Source: Clostridium sp. BSD9I1 (lineage in GTDB: Bacteria; Bacillota; Clostridia; Clostridiales; Clostridiaceae). From it: a DNA stretch of 64,000 nt. Below the pieces are notes generated by a model. That model did no database searches. It had not been told where the DNA came from and was given only the letters and a program-made list of their open reading frames with translations. Every line of letters begins with the position of its first letter. Positions within the stretch are counted from its first letter, which is position 1. Both the position numbers and the translations under genes were made by a program. Shown here piece by piece: positions 34,928-43,300 of the stretch. Location of the stretch: contig NZ_FYAM01000011.1 in the NCBI RefSeq assembly GCF_900185645.1, forward strand, positions 1 through 64,000, in the 5' to 3' direction.

Positions 34928-35239
34928 TCATGGTATTAAAATATCAAAAAGAGGAGCATGCTGCTGTGCACCATAAACATCTCTGTCTCCGCAGGTTCCT
35001 GAAGACGTTTTCCTATTGAATGTTATTTTTATTCCCAGCCCCTTTTTGAAGAATACTAAATTGGTAATATCATCAGTAGGAATTTTATATAAAGAGGCTA
35101 TTAACTCCTTATTTATTTTGCCTGATCTTACTACTCTTTCATATTTTTCTATAGTATCAAATAGAATATCTAATGTTATTTCAAATGGTCCACTATTTTT
35201 ACTTCTAAGAACCTTTGCAATATCAACTAACCTATCCAT
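34928..35239 (-). CDS. DUF4387 protein, AtuA partner
   Basis: A 103-residue soluble protein with the DUF4387 pattern: VLRSKNSGPFEITLDILFD near residue 10 and TSSGTCGDRDVYGAQQHAPL near the end. In other genomes DUF4387 is found beside or fused to AtuA/DUF1446, and the two probably form one enzyme. The start codon overlaps the AtuA stop as TAATG. The reaction is not established; acyl or hydroxy-acid metabolism is the usual suggestion. Confidence 0.88.
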   Translation of the reverse strand: MDRLVDIAKVLRSKNSGPFEITLDILFDTIEKYERVVRSGKINKELIASLYKIPTDDITNLVFFKKGLGIKITFNRKTSSGTCGDRDVYGAQQHAPLFDILIP

Positions 35240-36603
35240 TACTGTACCTCCCTGTACTCGATAGGGAACATTTCCTTACCGTCCTTTACTTCCATTAGAT
35301 GATAAACTGAAAACTCATATACAATACCAAATTCCACATCGCTAGGTGCAAATGGAAATGCCAAATTCCCAGATGTTGACTTCCTACCCTCATATCCATA
35401 GTGCATAAAGGTTGAACGTACTGAGCTGCATATAGTTGATGCCTGGCTTTGAGTCTTTGCCAGCACCTCAAATAGCACTCCTATTTCATGTGGATTATCC
35501 TTAATAGGCTCTAATTCACCCATTACCCCATTCTTGCCATAGTTATAAAAGTTTATTGTGTAATCTTCTGCTGGTATTTCTGAAAAATATTCTTTAACGC
35601 TTTTTACAACGTCATTTTGAACCTCTTCAATTTTGCCGATTAAAATCGGATCCCTTACACCTGCCATTACAAAAGTTCTAAACGCCTTCTGTCTAGCACC
35701 TTCTAGTTTAATTTTATAAACAGGAGTTTTTTCTATTCTGCTGCCTTTTACCCTTACTCTATTTTCACTTACAGCTTCAAATTCGCAATCTTCTAAGTTT
35801 AATACTATTCCTGGGCCTTTTAAAATATACGGATGGTCCTTCTCATAAAATGTGTGCGCTGCTACACTTATTGGAGTACATCTTCTAGCTTTGTTAATAG
35901 GATATACTTCAAAGCTATCCTTGCTTAATACCCCCATAATACAATCCTTTGCAGAGCCAGGCTCAGCACATAGTGCACCACATTCTAGTATCTTACCAAG
36001 ATGATAAGATAAAGCTTTATCAAATCCATTATATATTCCAATGGCCGCAAAAGGTGCTGGGTCATAGGCTCTGCCGCATATAATTATATCCGCCTTATTT
36101 TCTAAAGCTTCAAGTATTGGCTCCACTCCCATCTGTGCTACTATATTATTAGTTTCATCTACTATATCTTCAGTAAGCACTGGTATATTTTTTGACATAC
36201 CTTCAACTTTGCTTTCCTTTATTGCTGCATTAATTCTATCTTTAGGAATATCGGCCCAAATTATAGCAAGCTTACACTTAATATTTTCTTCTTCTAATAT
36301 TTCATTTATTATATCCATAGTCCATTCAGTGTGGACTTTAGCCCCTGATCCCCCTGCCGAACCTATTACAAGTGGAATCTTATATTTTCTACTTTTTTTA
36401 ATTAAAACTGATAAATCTTTTTTGCATGCGAGTCTACTAACTATAGCAACACCAGCACCCAGCTTATGGGGACCTGCATCTGTTGAGCCTGCATCTACAA
36501 CTACGGCATCTGGGTTTTCCTTCATTCCATTTATAAAGGATTCAATGGAAAATCCATATCCTAAAATTGCACAGGGTGATAATATTTTAATTTGATCTTT
36601 CAC
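35239..36603 (-). CDS. AtuA/DUF1446 family protein
   Basis: A 454-residue cytoplasmic protein matching the acyclic terpene utilisation AtuA (DUF1446) family. Diagnostic blocks are VVDAGSTDAGPHKLG near residue 35, LVIGSAGGSGAKVHTEW near 78, IICGRAYDPAPFAAIG near 175 and LECGALCAEPGSAKD near 207. It starts with GTG after GAGGGGAG and overlaps the DUF4387 gene. The family's chemistry is poorly defined; it is linked to catabolism of branched or hydroxylated acids. Here it is the first structural gene after the regulator, so it should act on the released acid or sugar part of the imported substrate. Confidence 0.9.
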   Translation of the reverse strand: MKDQIKILSPCAILGYGFSIESFINGMKENPDAVVVDAGSTDAGPHKLGAGVAIVSRLACKKDLSVLIKKSRKYKIPLVIGSAGGSGAKVHTEWTMDIINEILEEENIKCKLAIIWADIPKDRINAAIKESKVEGMSKNIPVLTEDIVDETNNIVAQMGVEPILEALENKADIIICGRAYDPAPFAAIGIYNGFDKALSYHLGKILECGALCAEPGSAKDCIMGVLSKDSFEVYPINKARRCTPISVAAHTFYEKDHPYILKGPGIVLNLEDCEFEAVSENRVRVKGSRIEKTPVYKIKLEGARQKAFRTFVMAGVRDPILIGKIEEVQNDVVKSVKEYFSEIPAEDYTINFYNYGKNGVMGELEPIKDNPHEIGVLFEVLAKTQSQASTICSSVRSTFMHYGYEGRKSTSGNLAFPFAPSDVEFGIVYEFSVYHLMEVKDGKEMFPIEYREVQ

Positions 36604-36626
36604 TTTACTCCCCTCAATTCTATAGT

Positions 36627-37310
36627 TTATTTTATATCAGCAGTTTGTATTGATTCTTTAACTTTTCTTAGGTGGTATGTAACTGCTGCCTTTGCTCCAT
36701 CTGCATCTCTTTTAATTATTAAATCGATGATTGCTTTATGTTCTTCTATTATGACTTGTCTACGTTCTTGATTCTTACTGCTCATTTTGCCTAGCTCTTT
36801 AATAAGTCCATAATAACTTTCTATAAAATTAATCAGCAATACATTTTTAGACAACTCTGCAAGCTTTAAATGAAAATCATAATCTGTTATGTTGTCATAT
36901 GCATCATTGACATTTATGTTGTTTAGATAGGTTTCTATTTCCCTTATTTGTTCATCACTCGCTCTCTTTACAGCTAGTTCCACTGCTCTTTGCTCTAAAG
37001 ATTCTCTAACTTCAATTAAATCTTGATAAGAAGCTTCTTTCAGAGATTTTAAAATTGATTCACCAATAGAATTATATTTAGATAATTCTCTAATATAAGT
37101 TCCATCCTTAGGTTTTCTACTAATGATACCTTGGAACTGCAGTAATGTCAGAGCTTCTCTAAGTATTCCTCTGCTTACTCCTAGCTTTTCAGCAAATATA
37201 TTTTCAGCAGGTAGTTTGTCCCCAGGTTTTAATTCACCAGATTCAATAAGACCTATTATTTGTTGAGATACTCTTTCTGATAATTTCTTAGATTTTAGTT
37301 GTGTAAACAA
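36627..37310 (-). CDS. FadR-subfamily GntR transcriptional regulator
   Basis: A 227-residue DNA-binding regulator. The N-terminal winged helix (residues 8-75) contains GDKLPAENIFAEKLGVSRGI and REALTLLQFQGII; the C-terminal FCD domain (about 95-220) binds an organic-acid-type effector, often with a metal, via the DYDFHLKLAE and EEHKAIIDLI histidines. TTG 37310 follows GGAGG by seven bases. It heads the operon and probably represses it by binding the 21-bp palindrome 49 bases upstream, being released by a catabolic intermediate. Confidence 0.92.
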   Translation of the reverse strand: MFTQLKSKKLSERVSQQIIGLIESGELKPGDKLPAENIFAEKLGVSRGILREALTLLQFQGIISRKPKDGTYIRELSKYNSIGESILKSLKEASYQDLIEVRESLEQRAVELAVKRASDEQIREIETYLNNINVNDAYDNITDYDFHLKLAELSKNVLLINFIESYYGLIKELGKMSSKNQERRQVIIEEHKAIIDLIIKRDADGAKAAVTYHLRKVKESIQTADIK

Positions 37311-37358
37311 AATATTACCTCCAATAGTAAAACAACTTATTGCACAATTGTTTAATTG

Positions 37359-37379
37359 TTTAATTGTTCAACAATTAAA
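37359..37379. promoter_or_regulatory. operator palindrome for the GntR regulator
   Basis: Two perfect 10-bp arms, TTTAATTGTT and AACAATTAAA, flank a central C. Overlapping TTTAATTG direct repeats extend it to the left (37344-37360). The site lies 49 bases upstream of the regulator start, where autoregulation is expected. Confidence 0.7.
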
Positions 37380-37558
37380 TTTAAAAAAATAAATAAAAAC
37401 TTTTTCGGAAAATCTTTACAAAAATAATATAACACAAATATTCATTCAATTCAATATATTTCCTTTATTTAGTTTTGTTTTCCACTTATGTATTTTGCTC
37501 CATGAGATAAACCTATCTTATAGTATCCCCTGGGGCTCTACCTTAGCCTTTTAATAAA

Positions 37559-37598
37559 AAAGCACCCCGTAAATATAAAAATATTTACGGGGTGCTTT
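37559..37598. terminator. strong bidirectional terminator
   Basis: AAAGCACCCCGTAAATAT pairs perfectly with its complement across a 4-base loop, with A/T runs on both sides. It ends the RNase J transcript; with 37311-37558 otherwise holding only the GntR operator, nothing else is seen in this gap. Confidence 0.92.
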
Positions 37599-37631
37599 AA
37601 TTCTTATTATATTAACTATATCTAGTAGTAT

Positions 37632-39302
37632 TTATATTTCCATAATTATTGGAAGAATAATAGGTTTTCTTCTTGTTTTATTGTATAAGAACTGTCCTAA
37701 TGAGTATTTTATACTAGATTTTATTACTAACCATTCAGTAACCTTTTTCTCCATACATTTATCTAATTCAGCTTTTACTACTTCAGTTGCTTCATTTAAT
37801 AAATTTCCAGATTCTTTTACATAAACAAATCCTCTTGTAATAATATCTGGCCCTGAAAGTACAGTAGATGAAGCTTTATCTATTGTTACTACTACGGTTA
37901 ATATACCATCCTGTGATAAGTGCTTTCTATCCCTTAGTACTATATTTCCTACATCACCGATACCAAGACCATCTATCATAACCGCGCCTGAAGTAACTCT
38001 TCCTGATCTTTTAGCACTACTTCTACTTAGTTCTAGCGTCTGTCCAGTTTCTAAAAGAAATATATTTTTAGAATCCATACCTAAACTTTCAGCTAGCAAT
38101 CCATGCTGTCTCAAATGCCTATATTCACCATGGACAGGCATGAAAAATTTAGGTTTAATTAACGTATGAATTAATTTTAACTCTTCCTGACAAGCGTGAC
38201 CTGAAACATGAACTTCTTCTAAGGCATTATAAATTACTTCTGCCCCCTTCTTAAAAAGCTCGTCTATGAGTTTAGATATAGGCTTCTCGTTTCCAGGAAT
38301 TGGCGAAGCAGAAATAATTACCAAGTCACCTCTATCAACACTTATCTTTCTGTGGGTTCCATATGCTATTCTTGAAAGGGCAGCCATTGGCTCTCCTTGA
38401 CTTCCTGTTGTTACAATTGTTATTTTATCATCAGGATATTTGCCAATATCATCTACACTTATAAGTTGATCTTCAGGTAATTGCATATAACCTAATTCCA
38501 TAGCTATTTTAGAAATCTTCTCCATACTTCTTCCACTAAATGCAACTTTTCTTCCGTAAAACAAGGATGAATTAATAATTTGTTGAATTCTATTAATATT
38601 GGACGCAAAGGAAGCAACAATTACTCTACCTTTTGCAGTGCCAAAGATCCTTGTTAAATTTTCCCCTATAATCTTTTCTGAAACTGTATAGCCTGGACGT
38701 TCAACATTTGTACTATCTGCCATTAATAATAGCACCTTTTGGCTTCCGAGCTTTGCAAAACGATGAAGATTTATTACTTCTCCATCAATAGGCGTATAAT
38801 CTATTTTAAAATCTCCAGTATGAACTATGGTGCCTTCTGGAGTTTGTATGGCTAATGCACAAGCATCTGCAATACTATGGCAAGTTCGTATAAATTCAAC
38901 TTTAAAATGTTCCGTTTTAACCTCTTCTCCTGGTTTAACTTCAATAAGAGTACAATCAGAAACCATATTATGCTCTTCTAATTTACTTTTTACTAAGCCT
39001 AATGTTAATCTTGTACCATAAACAGGTACGTTTAACTCTTGTAAAACATATGGAAGACCACCTATATGATCTTCATGGCCATGGGTTAATACAAAACCCT
39101 TTACTTTCTCTCTATTATTGAGTAAATACGTTATATCTGGTATAACTAAATCTATACCATACATTTCTGAATCAGGAAAAGCTAAACCACAATCAATAAC
39201 AATTATTTCATCATCATATTCTATAGCAGTAATATTTTTTCCAATCTCTCCTAGACCGCCTAAGGCAATCACCTTTACTTTGGGTTTGTTTTTCGTTATC
39301 AT
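37632..39302 (-). CDS. rnj: ribonuclease J
   Basis: A 556-residue metallo-beta-lactamase/beta-CASP RNase acting as endonuclease and 5'-3' exonuclease in mRNA decay and rRNA maturation. THGHEDHIGGLPYVL holds the zinc ligands, VHTGDFKIDYTP the aspartate, and the late HVSGHACQEELKLIHTL and PVHGEYRHL the beta-CASP and third zinc histidine motifs. Length is normal. ATG follows GATAGGAG. The protein ends soon after the C-terminal domain begins (KPIILPIIMEI). It is monocistronic. Confidence 0.95.
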   Translation of the reverse strand: MITKNKPKVKVIALGGLGEIGKNITAIEYDDEIIVIDCGLAFPDSEMYGIDLVIPDITYLLNNREKVKGFVLTHGHEDHIGGLPYVLQELNVPVYGTRLTLGLVKSKLEEHNMVSDCTLIEVKPGEEVKTEHFKVEFIRTCHSIADACALAIQTPEGTIVHTGDFKIDYTPIDGEVINLHRFAKLGSQKVLLLMADSTNVERPGYTVSEKIIGENLTRIFGTAKGRVIVASFASNINRIQQIINSSLFYGRKVAFSGRSMEKISKIAMELGYMQLPEDQLISVDDIGKYPDDKITIVTTGSQGEPMAALSRIAYGTHRKISVDRGDLVIISASPIPGNEKPISKLIDELFKKGAEVIYNALEEVHVSGHACQEELKLIHTLIKPKFFMPVHGEYRHLRQHGLLAESLGMDSKNIFLLETGQTLELSRSSAKRSGRVTSGAVMIDGLGIGDVGNIVLRDRKHLSQDGILTVVVTIDKASSTVLSGPDIITRGFVYVKESGNLLNEATEVVKAELDKCMEKKVTEWLVIKSSIKYSLGQFLYNKTRRKPIILPIIMEI

Positions 39303-40134
39303 TTAATCTCCTATCCGGCAAAGAAACGTGCCCTACTTCCAGGCTCTTCACCATTAAATTCTTAAGTTTATTTCATTAACAATATTACAAAACAAGTGCC
39401 TTTATAATAATTAGGAACACTAGTTAATATTTCTTTTAAATTTTACATACTTACTTTTATTCATACTTATTTTTAAATTTCAATATTTTCATCTAAAATC
39501 CGGTTAACAGTTCACTAAAGTAATAAACTTTTCTATAATAATTTTCTCCATGCATTTCATTAATAATTTATTAAAGCCTACATCTACCCTTAGCCTGACT
39601 TTTTAATTTGACTTTTTCATATCAAAAATAATTATTCAACGTTGCAAAAGAGCAAAATTTAATTTAGTGTCACTATACAAATAATAAATTCACTAATAAC
39701 TTCCACATTATATTAATATAATTGGACTTGTTCTTATGGTCCATTGCCCATGAAAAAACTTGGATAAATATAAAACCTTTGCCTTATAAATTGAAGCAAT
39801 TTATATTCATTCATCTTTTTTCATATCTGCATTCATATATATTAGTTAAAGCAGCTTCAGGAATCCTTATATACTCCTTATTTTACTTATGTTTATCATA
39901 TTATCTATCACGCTATAATTTATGTTATTATATACTATAATTTACAAATAATCAAGTTCGAATAAATATCCCTATCAATAATTTATGTATAAATAATAAA
40001 AATTTAATAAAACTAAAGAAGATAATATTCAAAAGTAAATACTTCAATAAAATATATTGTAGAAAAACATGAAATTTAATTCTACTTGTGGCATAATAAA
40101 AATGAAATTAAGGAATATAAGGAGAAATTTTCAT
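39303..40134. other. 832-base gap without a supported gene
   Basis: Between the RNase J start and the MORN gene I see the RNase J leader on the minus strand (39303-39350, with short GC-rich blocks) and then AT-rich sequence. One 72-codon frame at 39722 begins with TTG, has no binding site and has no protein-like composition. No conserved RNA element was recognised. Confidence 0.5.
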
Positions 40135-40689
40135 ATGAAAAAAATTACAATAAATAATTCCAATCTTAAAAAGTTAAAGATGACAAATGTAGAAATTGCT
40201 GCACCAGAGCATACAGCTCATGTTCATGGTGGTTCTTATGTTGGCGACCGTAAAGACGGTAGAATGCATGGGGAAGGAACTTATTTTTATAAAGATGGTA
40301 GTATATATACAGGTCAATGGAAAAATGATCAAATGGATGGTCAAGGCACCTTTACCTGGTCATGTGGAGAAAAATATATAGGTCAATGGAAAAATGACGA
40401 TAAACATGGGCATGGAATTTATACCTGGCCAGATGGAGAAGTATATGTAGGTAATTGGGAAAATGGTGCCCGATCTGGTGAAGGAGTTTGCTCTTGGCCA
40501 GATGGAGACGTTTATGCCGGCGAATGGTCAAATGACTTAAGGCATGGTTACGGCATTCATACCTGGTCCGATGGTGATAAATATGTAGGTGCTTGGAAAA
40601 ATGATGTAAGAGAAGGGCAAGGGATGTACATATTTGCTGATGGTAAAGTTAATGTTGGAAACTTTAAAAATAATGAGTTTGTAGATTAA
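40135..40689 (+). CDS. MORN-repeat protein
   Basis: A 184-residue soluble protein made almost entirely of MORN repeats. After a 35-residue lead (MKKITINNSN...) come six repeats of about 23 residues of the form YxGxWKNDxxxGxGxxxWPDG and a seventh, partial one at the C-terminus. MORN repeats bind lipids or proteins in eukaryotes, and their bacterial roles are mostly unknown. No signal peptide or enzyme domain is present. ATG 40135 follows AAGGAGAA by eight bases; an upstream in-frame ATG at 40069 has no such site. Single gene. Confidence 0.88.
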   Translation: MKKITINNSNLKKLKMTNVEIAAPEHTAHVHGGSYVGDRKDGRMHGEGTYFYKDGSIYTGQWKNDQMDGQGTFTWSCGEKYIGQWKNDDKHGHGIYTWPDGEVYVGNWENGARSGEGVCSWPDGDVYAGEWSNDLRHGYGIHTWSDGDKYVGAWKNDVREGQGMYIFADGKVNVGNFKNNEFVD

Positions 40690-40692
40690 AAA

Positions 40693-40737
40693 GAAAACAT
40701 ATCTAGATTTAATTCACATAAATCTAGGTATGTTTTC
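40693..40737. terminator. bidirectional terminator, MORN gene and DUF3006 operon
   Basis: GAAAACATAxCTAGATTT pairs with AAATCTAGxTATGTTTTC. On the minus strand it is followed by CTTTTT. The two flanking transcripts converge here. Confidence 0.75.
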
Positions 40738-40745
40738 ATATTAGT

Positions 40746-40773
40746 ACTTGCCACTTGCCACGTGGGTGGCACT
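40746..40773 (-). repeat. 28-base interspersed repeat, copy 1
   Basis: A 28-base sequence, with ACTTGCCACTTGCCACGTGG as its first 20 bases on the plus strand, is repeated at 60314-60341 with one mismatch. It contains the inverted repeat TGCCAC/GTGGCA. It touches the stop codon of the DUF3006 gene. Confidence 0.7.
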
Positions 40774-40976
40774 TATGCCCAAATGTCTTTAGTCAATTCT
40801 TCAATAATTTTTTTTCTATTTTCGGTTTCTTCAGTATCAATGCTAATATTTATATTGAGCACATCGCCCTCTTTAGCTTCTTCAGGCAAAATTTCCTTGG
40901 GTATATCTATCATAGCTTTATTTTCTTTTTCACATACCGCAAAATCCCCTTCAAATCTATCAATTATTACTTTCAT
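40773..40976 (-). CDS. DUF3006 family protein
   Basis: A 67-residue soluble protein with the DUF3006 pattern: MKVIIDRFEGDFAVCE at the start, then IDIPKEILPEEAKEGDVL. Such proteins are commonly encoded next to ComEC-like MBL hydrolases in clostridia, and here the MBL lipoprotein gene lies 15 bases upstream on the same strand. No activity is known. The stop codon abuts an interspersed repeat. Confidence 0.88.
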   Translation of the reverse strand: MKVIIDRFEGDFAVCEKENKAMIDIPKEILPEEAKEGDVLNINISIDTEETENRKKIIEELTKDIWA

Positions 40977-40991
40977 AGCCTTTTAAACCTC

Positions 40992-42290
40992 CTAGTAAGT
41001 ACAAACATCACAGGGATCTGAATGACTTGAGTTAATAGCTTCCCCTAAAGTAAATTGTAGTATTGTTTTACTTCTTGAAAGTGTTTTGCAATTTTTGTCA
41101 TAATGATAGGATTTCCCTGAAGGCGTATGATATACTATCCTAGCATTATTATTTGCTGGTGCAGTTGTTTTAGGTGTAGATGTTTTAGGTGCCGTTGGTG
41201 CAGTAGACTTTGGAGCAACAACTGCTGGTACAACTTGAGCTTTTGTAGTTGTGCTATTTCCTTTAGAGTTTGATGAGCTTGAGCTTGAAGCTGCACCGTT
41301 ATAGCTGCCAGGGTTTGTACTAAATTTCACTTCACTTCCGTTACTTGTAGCCACTATAGTTCCTTTTTCATCAGTTCTATAAACAGGTATATTCTTTGCT
41401 TTTAATCTGTTCATCACTTCTTGCTTAGGATGTCCATAGTCATTATCTTTACCTACTGAAATAACTGCATACTTAGGATTTACTTTATTTAAGAAGCTTT
41501 GACTAGTTGATGATTTACTTCCATGGTGTCCTACTTTAAGTACTGTAGCTCTTAAATCTAAGCCCTTACTTACCATTTCGCTTTCACTTACACTTTCAGC
41601 ATCTCCAGTTAATAAAAACGACGTACTGCCATAAGATACTTTAACTACTATTGAATAATCGTTAGCGTCCTGATAACTGGAGCTATTTGGAGCAAGTACA
41701 GTAACAATAGCATCTCCTAATTTAAAGCTTTCCCCTACAGTTGGAACAGTAAGCTTAAGTCCTTTACCCTTAACAACTCTTACGAAATCTTCAAAGGTCT
41801 TTGTAGTTGCTGTCTGTCTCGGAAAATATACCTTTCCTACTTTAAATGAATTTATTATGTAATCTGCACTTCCAATATGATCTTCATCCTTATGTGTGCC
41901 AATGAAGTACTTAAGTTCAGTAATTCCCTGCTTATCTAAATAACTCTTAACTGTTTGGTTATCTGCATTATTTCCTGCATCAACAAGCATCGCAGAGTTT
42001 CCTTGTTGAACTAATATAGAATCAGCCTGTCCCACATCTATGAAATGAACTTTAAGTTCTCCATTTACTGACACTTTAGTATCTTTAGATGTATTATCTT
42101 CCTTCTTTGTGTCCTTGGTTTCAACTGGAGCTATTGTTGCCTTATCATCTCCTGATGTAGATGTGCACCCCGTAGCCATTCCCATAATTACAAATGCTGA
42201 TATACATGCTGCCATGGATACCTTAATATACTTAGAGCCTGCCCTAAATCTAAAATCTAAGTTTAGTATCCTCTTAATTGTTTCTTTCAA
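40992..42290 (-). CDS. ComEC/Rec2-like MBL-fold lipoprotein with C-terminal His/Cys domain
   Basis: A 432-residue exported protein. A hydrophobic segment with lipobox MATGC (about residue 42) is followed by a Thr/Lys/Asp-rich linker, then an MBL domain (about 75-330) with HFIDVGQADSIL, THKDEDHIGSADYI (metal site), LLTGDAE and KVGHHGS. Next is a Ser/Pro/Thr-rich linker and a C-terminal 45-residue module, YHTPSGKSYHYDKNCKTL...DPCDVC, which could bind zinc. It starts with TTG after AAGGAGGAG. Such proteins may be extracellular nucleases; the substrate is not known. Operon with DUF3006. Confidence 0.88.
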   Translation of the reverse strand: MKETIKRILNLDFRFRAGSKYIKVSMAACISAFVIMGMATGCTSTSGDDKATIAPVETKDTKKEDNTSKDTKVSVNGELKVHFIDVGQADSILVQQGNSAMLVDAGNNADNQTVKSYLDKQGITELKYFIGTHKDEDHIGSADYIINSFKVGKVYFPRQTATTKTFEDFVRVVKGKGLKLTVPTVGESFKLGDAIVTVLAPNSSSYQDANDYSIVVKVSYGSTSFLLTGDAESVSESEMVSKGLDLRATVLKVGHHGSKSSTSQSFLNKVNPKYAVISVGKDNDYGHPKQEVMNRLKAKNIPVYRTDEKGTIVATSNGSEVKFSTNPGSYNGAASSSSSSNSKGNSTTTKAQVVPAVVAPKSTAPTAPKTSTPKTTAPANNNARIVYHTPSGKSYHYDKNCKTLSRSKTILQFTLGEAINSSHSDPCDVCTY

Positions 42291-42396
42291 AAAATCTCCT
42301 CCTTGTTGTTTTATCTAGATTATATTATACATAGTAGTAGTGATGCTTTTCAATTATTAGTTTATTAAAAACATTTCCTCAATTTATAAAATTAAA

Positions 42397-42439
42397 AACC
42401 TATGTCATACTAAATATTTATATATTCTGACACAGGCTT
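42397..42439 (-). terminator. terminator of the LytTR-ABC operon
   Basis: On the minus strand GCCTGTGTCA pairs with TGACATAGGT, followed by TTTTAATTTT. Confidence 0.75.
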
Positions 42440-42472
42440 TAGATATATTTTATTGATATCAGCACAGACCAC

Positions 42473-43288
42473 TTATATTCTAAAATCTTTCTTTCTGTAA
42501 GTAATGTACGTAACTGAAATAGATAAAAAAATTATCACCAGTGCCAAAGCTATACTTATTCCATCAAATCCATCTTTTATAATTTCTAATGGTACTGCAT
42601 AGTGAAAAGGTGAAAAATACTTTAGGAATTTAAGCTGATCTATCATATTAGAGAACATACCTAAAAGATATGTTGTAAAGAAAAACCCCATGAATATAGG
42701 CATTGCAAGTCTTAGATGTGAAATTAAGGAAGACAGCAAAAACCCTACAGCCATAAATACTAAACCTACTAACATGAATGCTGAAAAAAGCATTTTCATA
42801 TCTGTAATCAAGCTTATTATTTTTAAATCAGATGGTTTTACAATTAGCGATATTATAGTTGAAGCAACAGCCATTATTACAACAAATATATAAAATAAAG
42901 CCAGAGAAGATAAAATTTTCATTGTAACGATTTTATTCCTGCTTATTGGCTGTGCATAAAGAAATTCTATAGTTCCTTCACTTTCTTCTTTGATGAGGGA
43001 TTTTGCTCCCAACATACCTGCATAAATGCTTCCTGCTATCACTATATATTGAAAAACGTATGCAAAATATTCATTTAACTTTGTAAAATCAGGCATGCTC
43101 TTTAAATTAAAAGCCTCTAATATTGCCTGAGGCATAGCATCCATTTTTGTATTTACTATTTCCTTCATACCACTATCCTTCATAGAAGGAAACATAGACA
43201 TAAATAAAATAGTCAAAAGCACACAAACAATACTCCATATACTCAAGGGTCTCATACCCTTTTTTACTTCCATCTTAAATACATTCAT
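42473..43288 (-). CDS. ABC-2 type exporter permease
   Basis: A 271-residue protein with six membrane segments and a large extracytoplasmic loop between the first two, the ABC-2 permease layout. IKEESEGTIEFLYAQPISRNKIVTMKIL near residue 90 is the typical cytoplasmic coupling region. ATG follows GGGGGGAAA, 12 bases after the ATPase gene. With the ATPase it forms an exporter, often for a peptide or drug; the LytTR regulator upstream suggests induction by a cell-envelope signal. Confidence 0.9.
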   Translation of the reverse strand: MNVFKMEVKKGMRPLSIWSIVCVLLTILFMSMFPSMKDSGMKEIVNTKMDAMPQAILEAFNLKSMPDFTKLNEYFAYVFQYIVIAGSIYAGMLGAKSLIKEESEGTIEFLYAQPISRNKIVTMKILSSLALFYIFVVIMAVASTIISLIVKPSDLKIISLITDMKMLFSAFMLVGLVFMAVGFLLSSLISHLRLAMPIFMGFFFTTYLLGMFSNMIDQLKFLKYFSPFHYAVPLEIIKDGFDGISIALALVIIFLSISVTYITYRKKDFRI

Positions 43289-43300
43289 TTATTTCCCCCC

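Noticed and set aside
39722-39940. 72-codon plus-strand ORF in the gap before the MORN gene
   Set aside because: It begins with TTG, has no binding site and no recognisable pattern.
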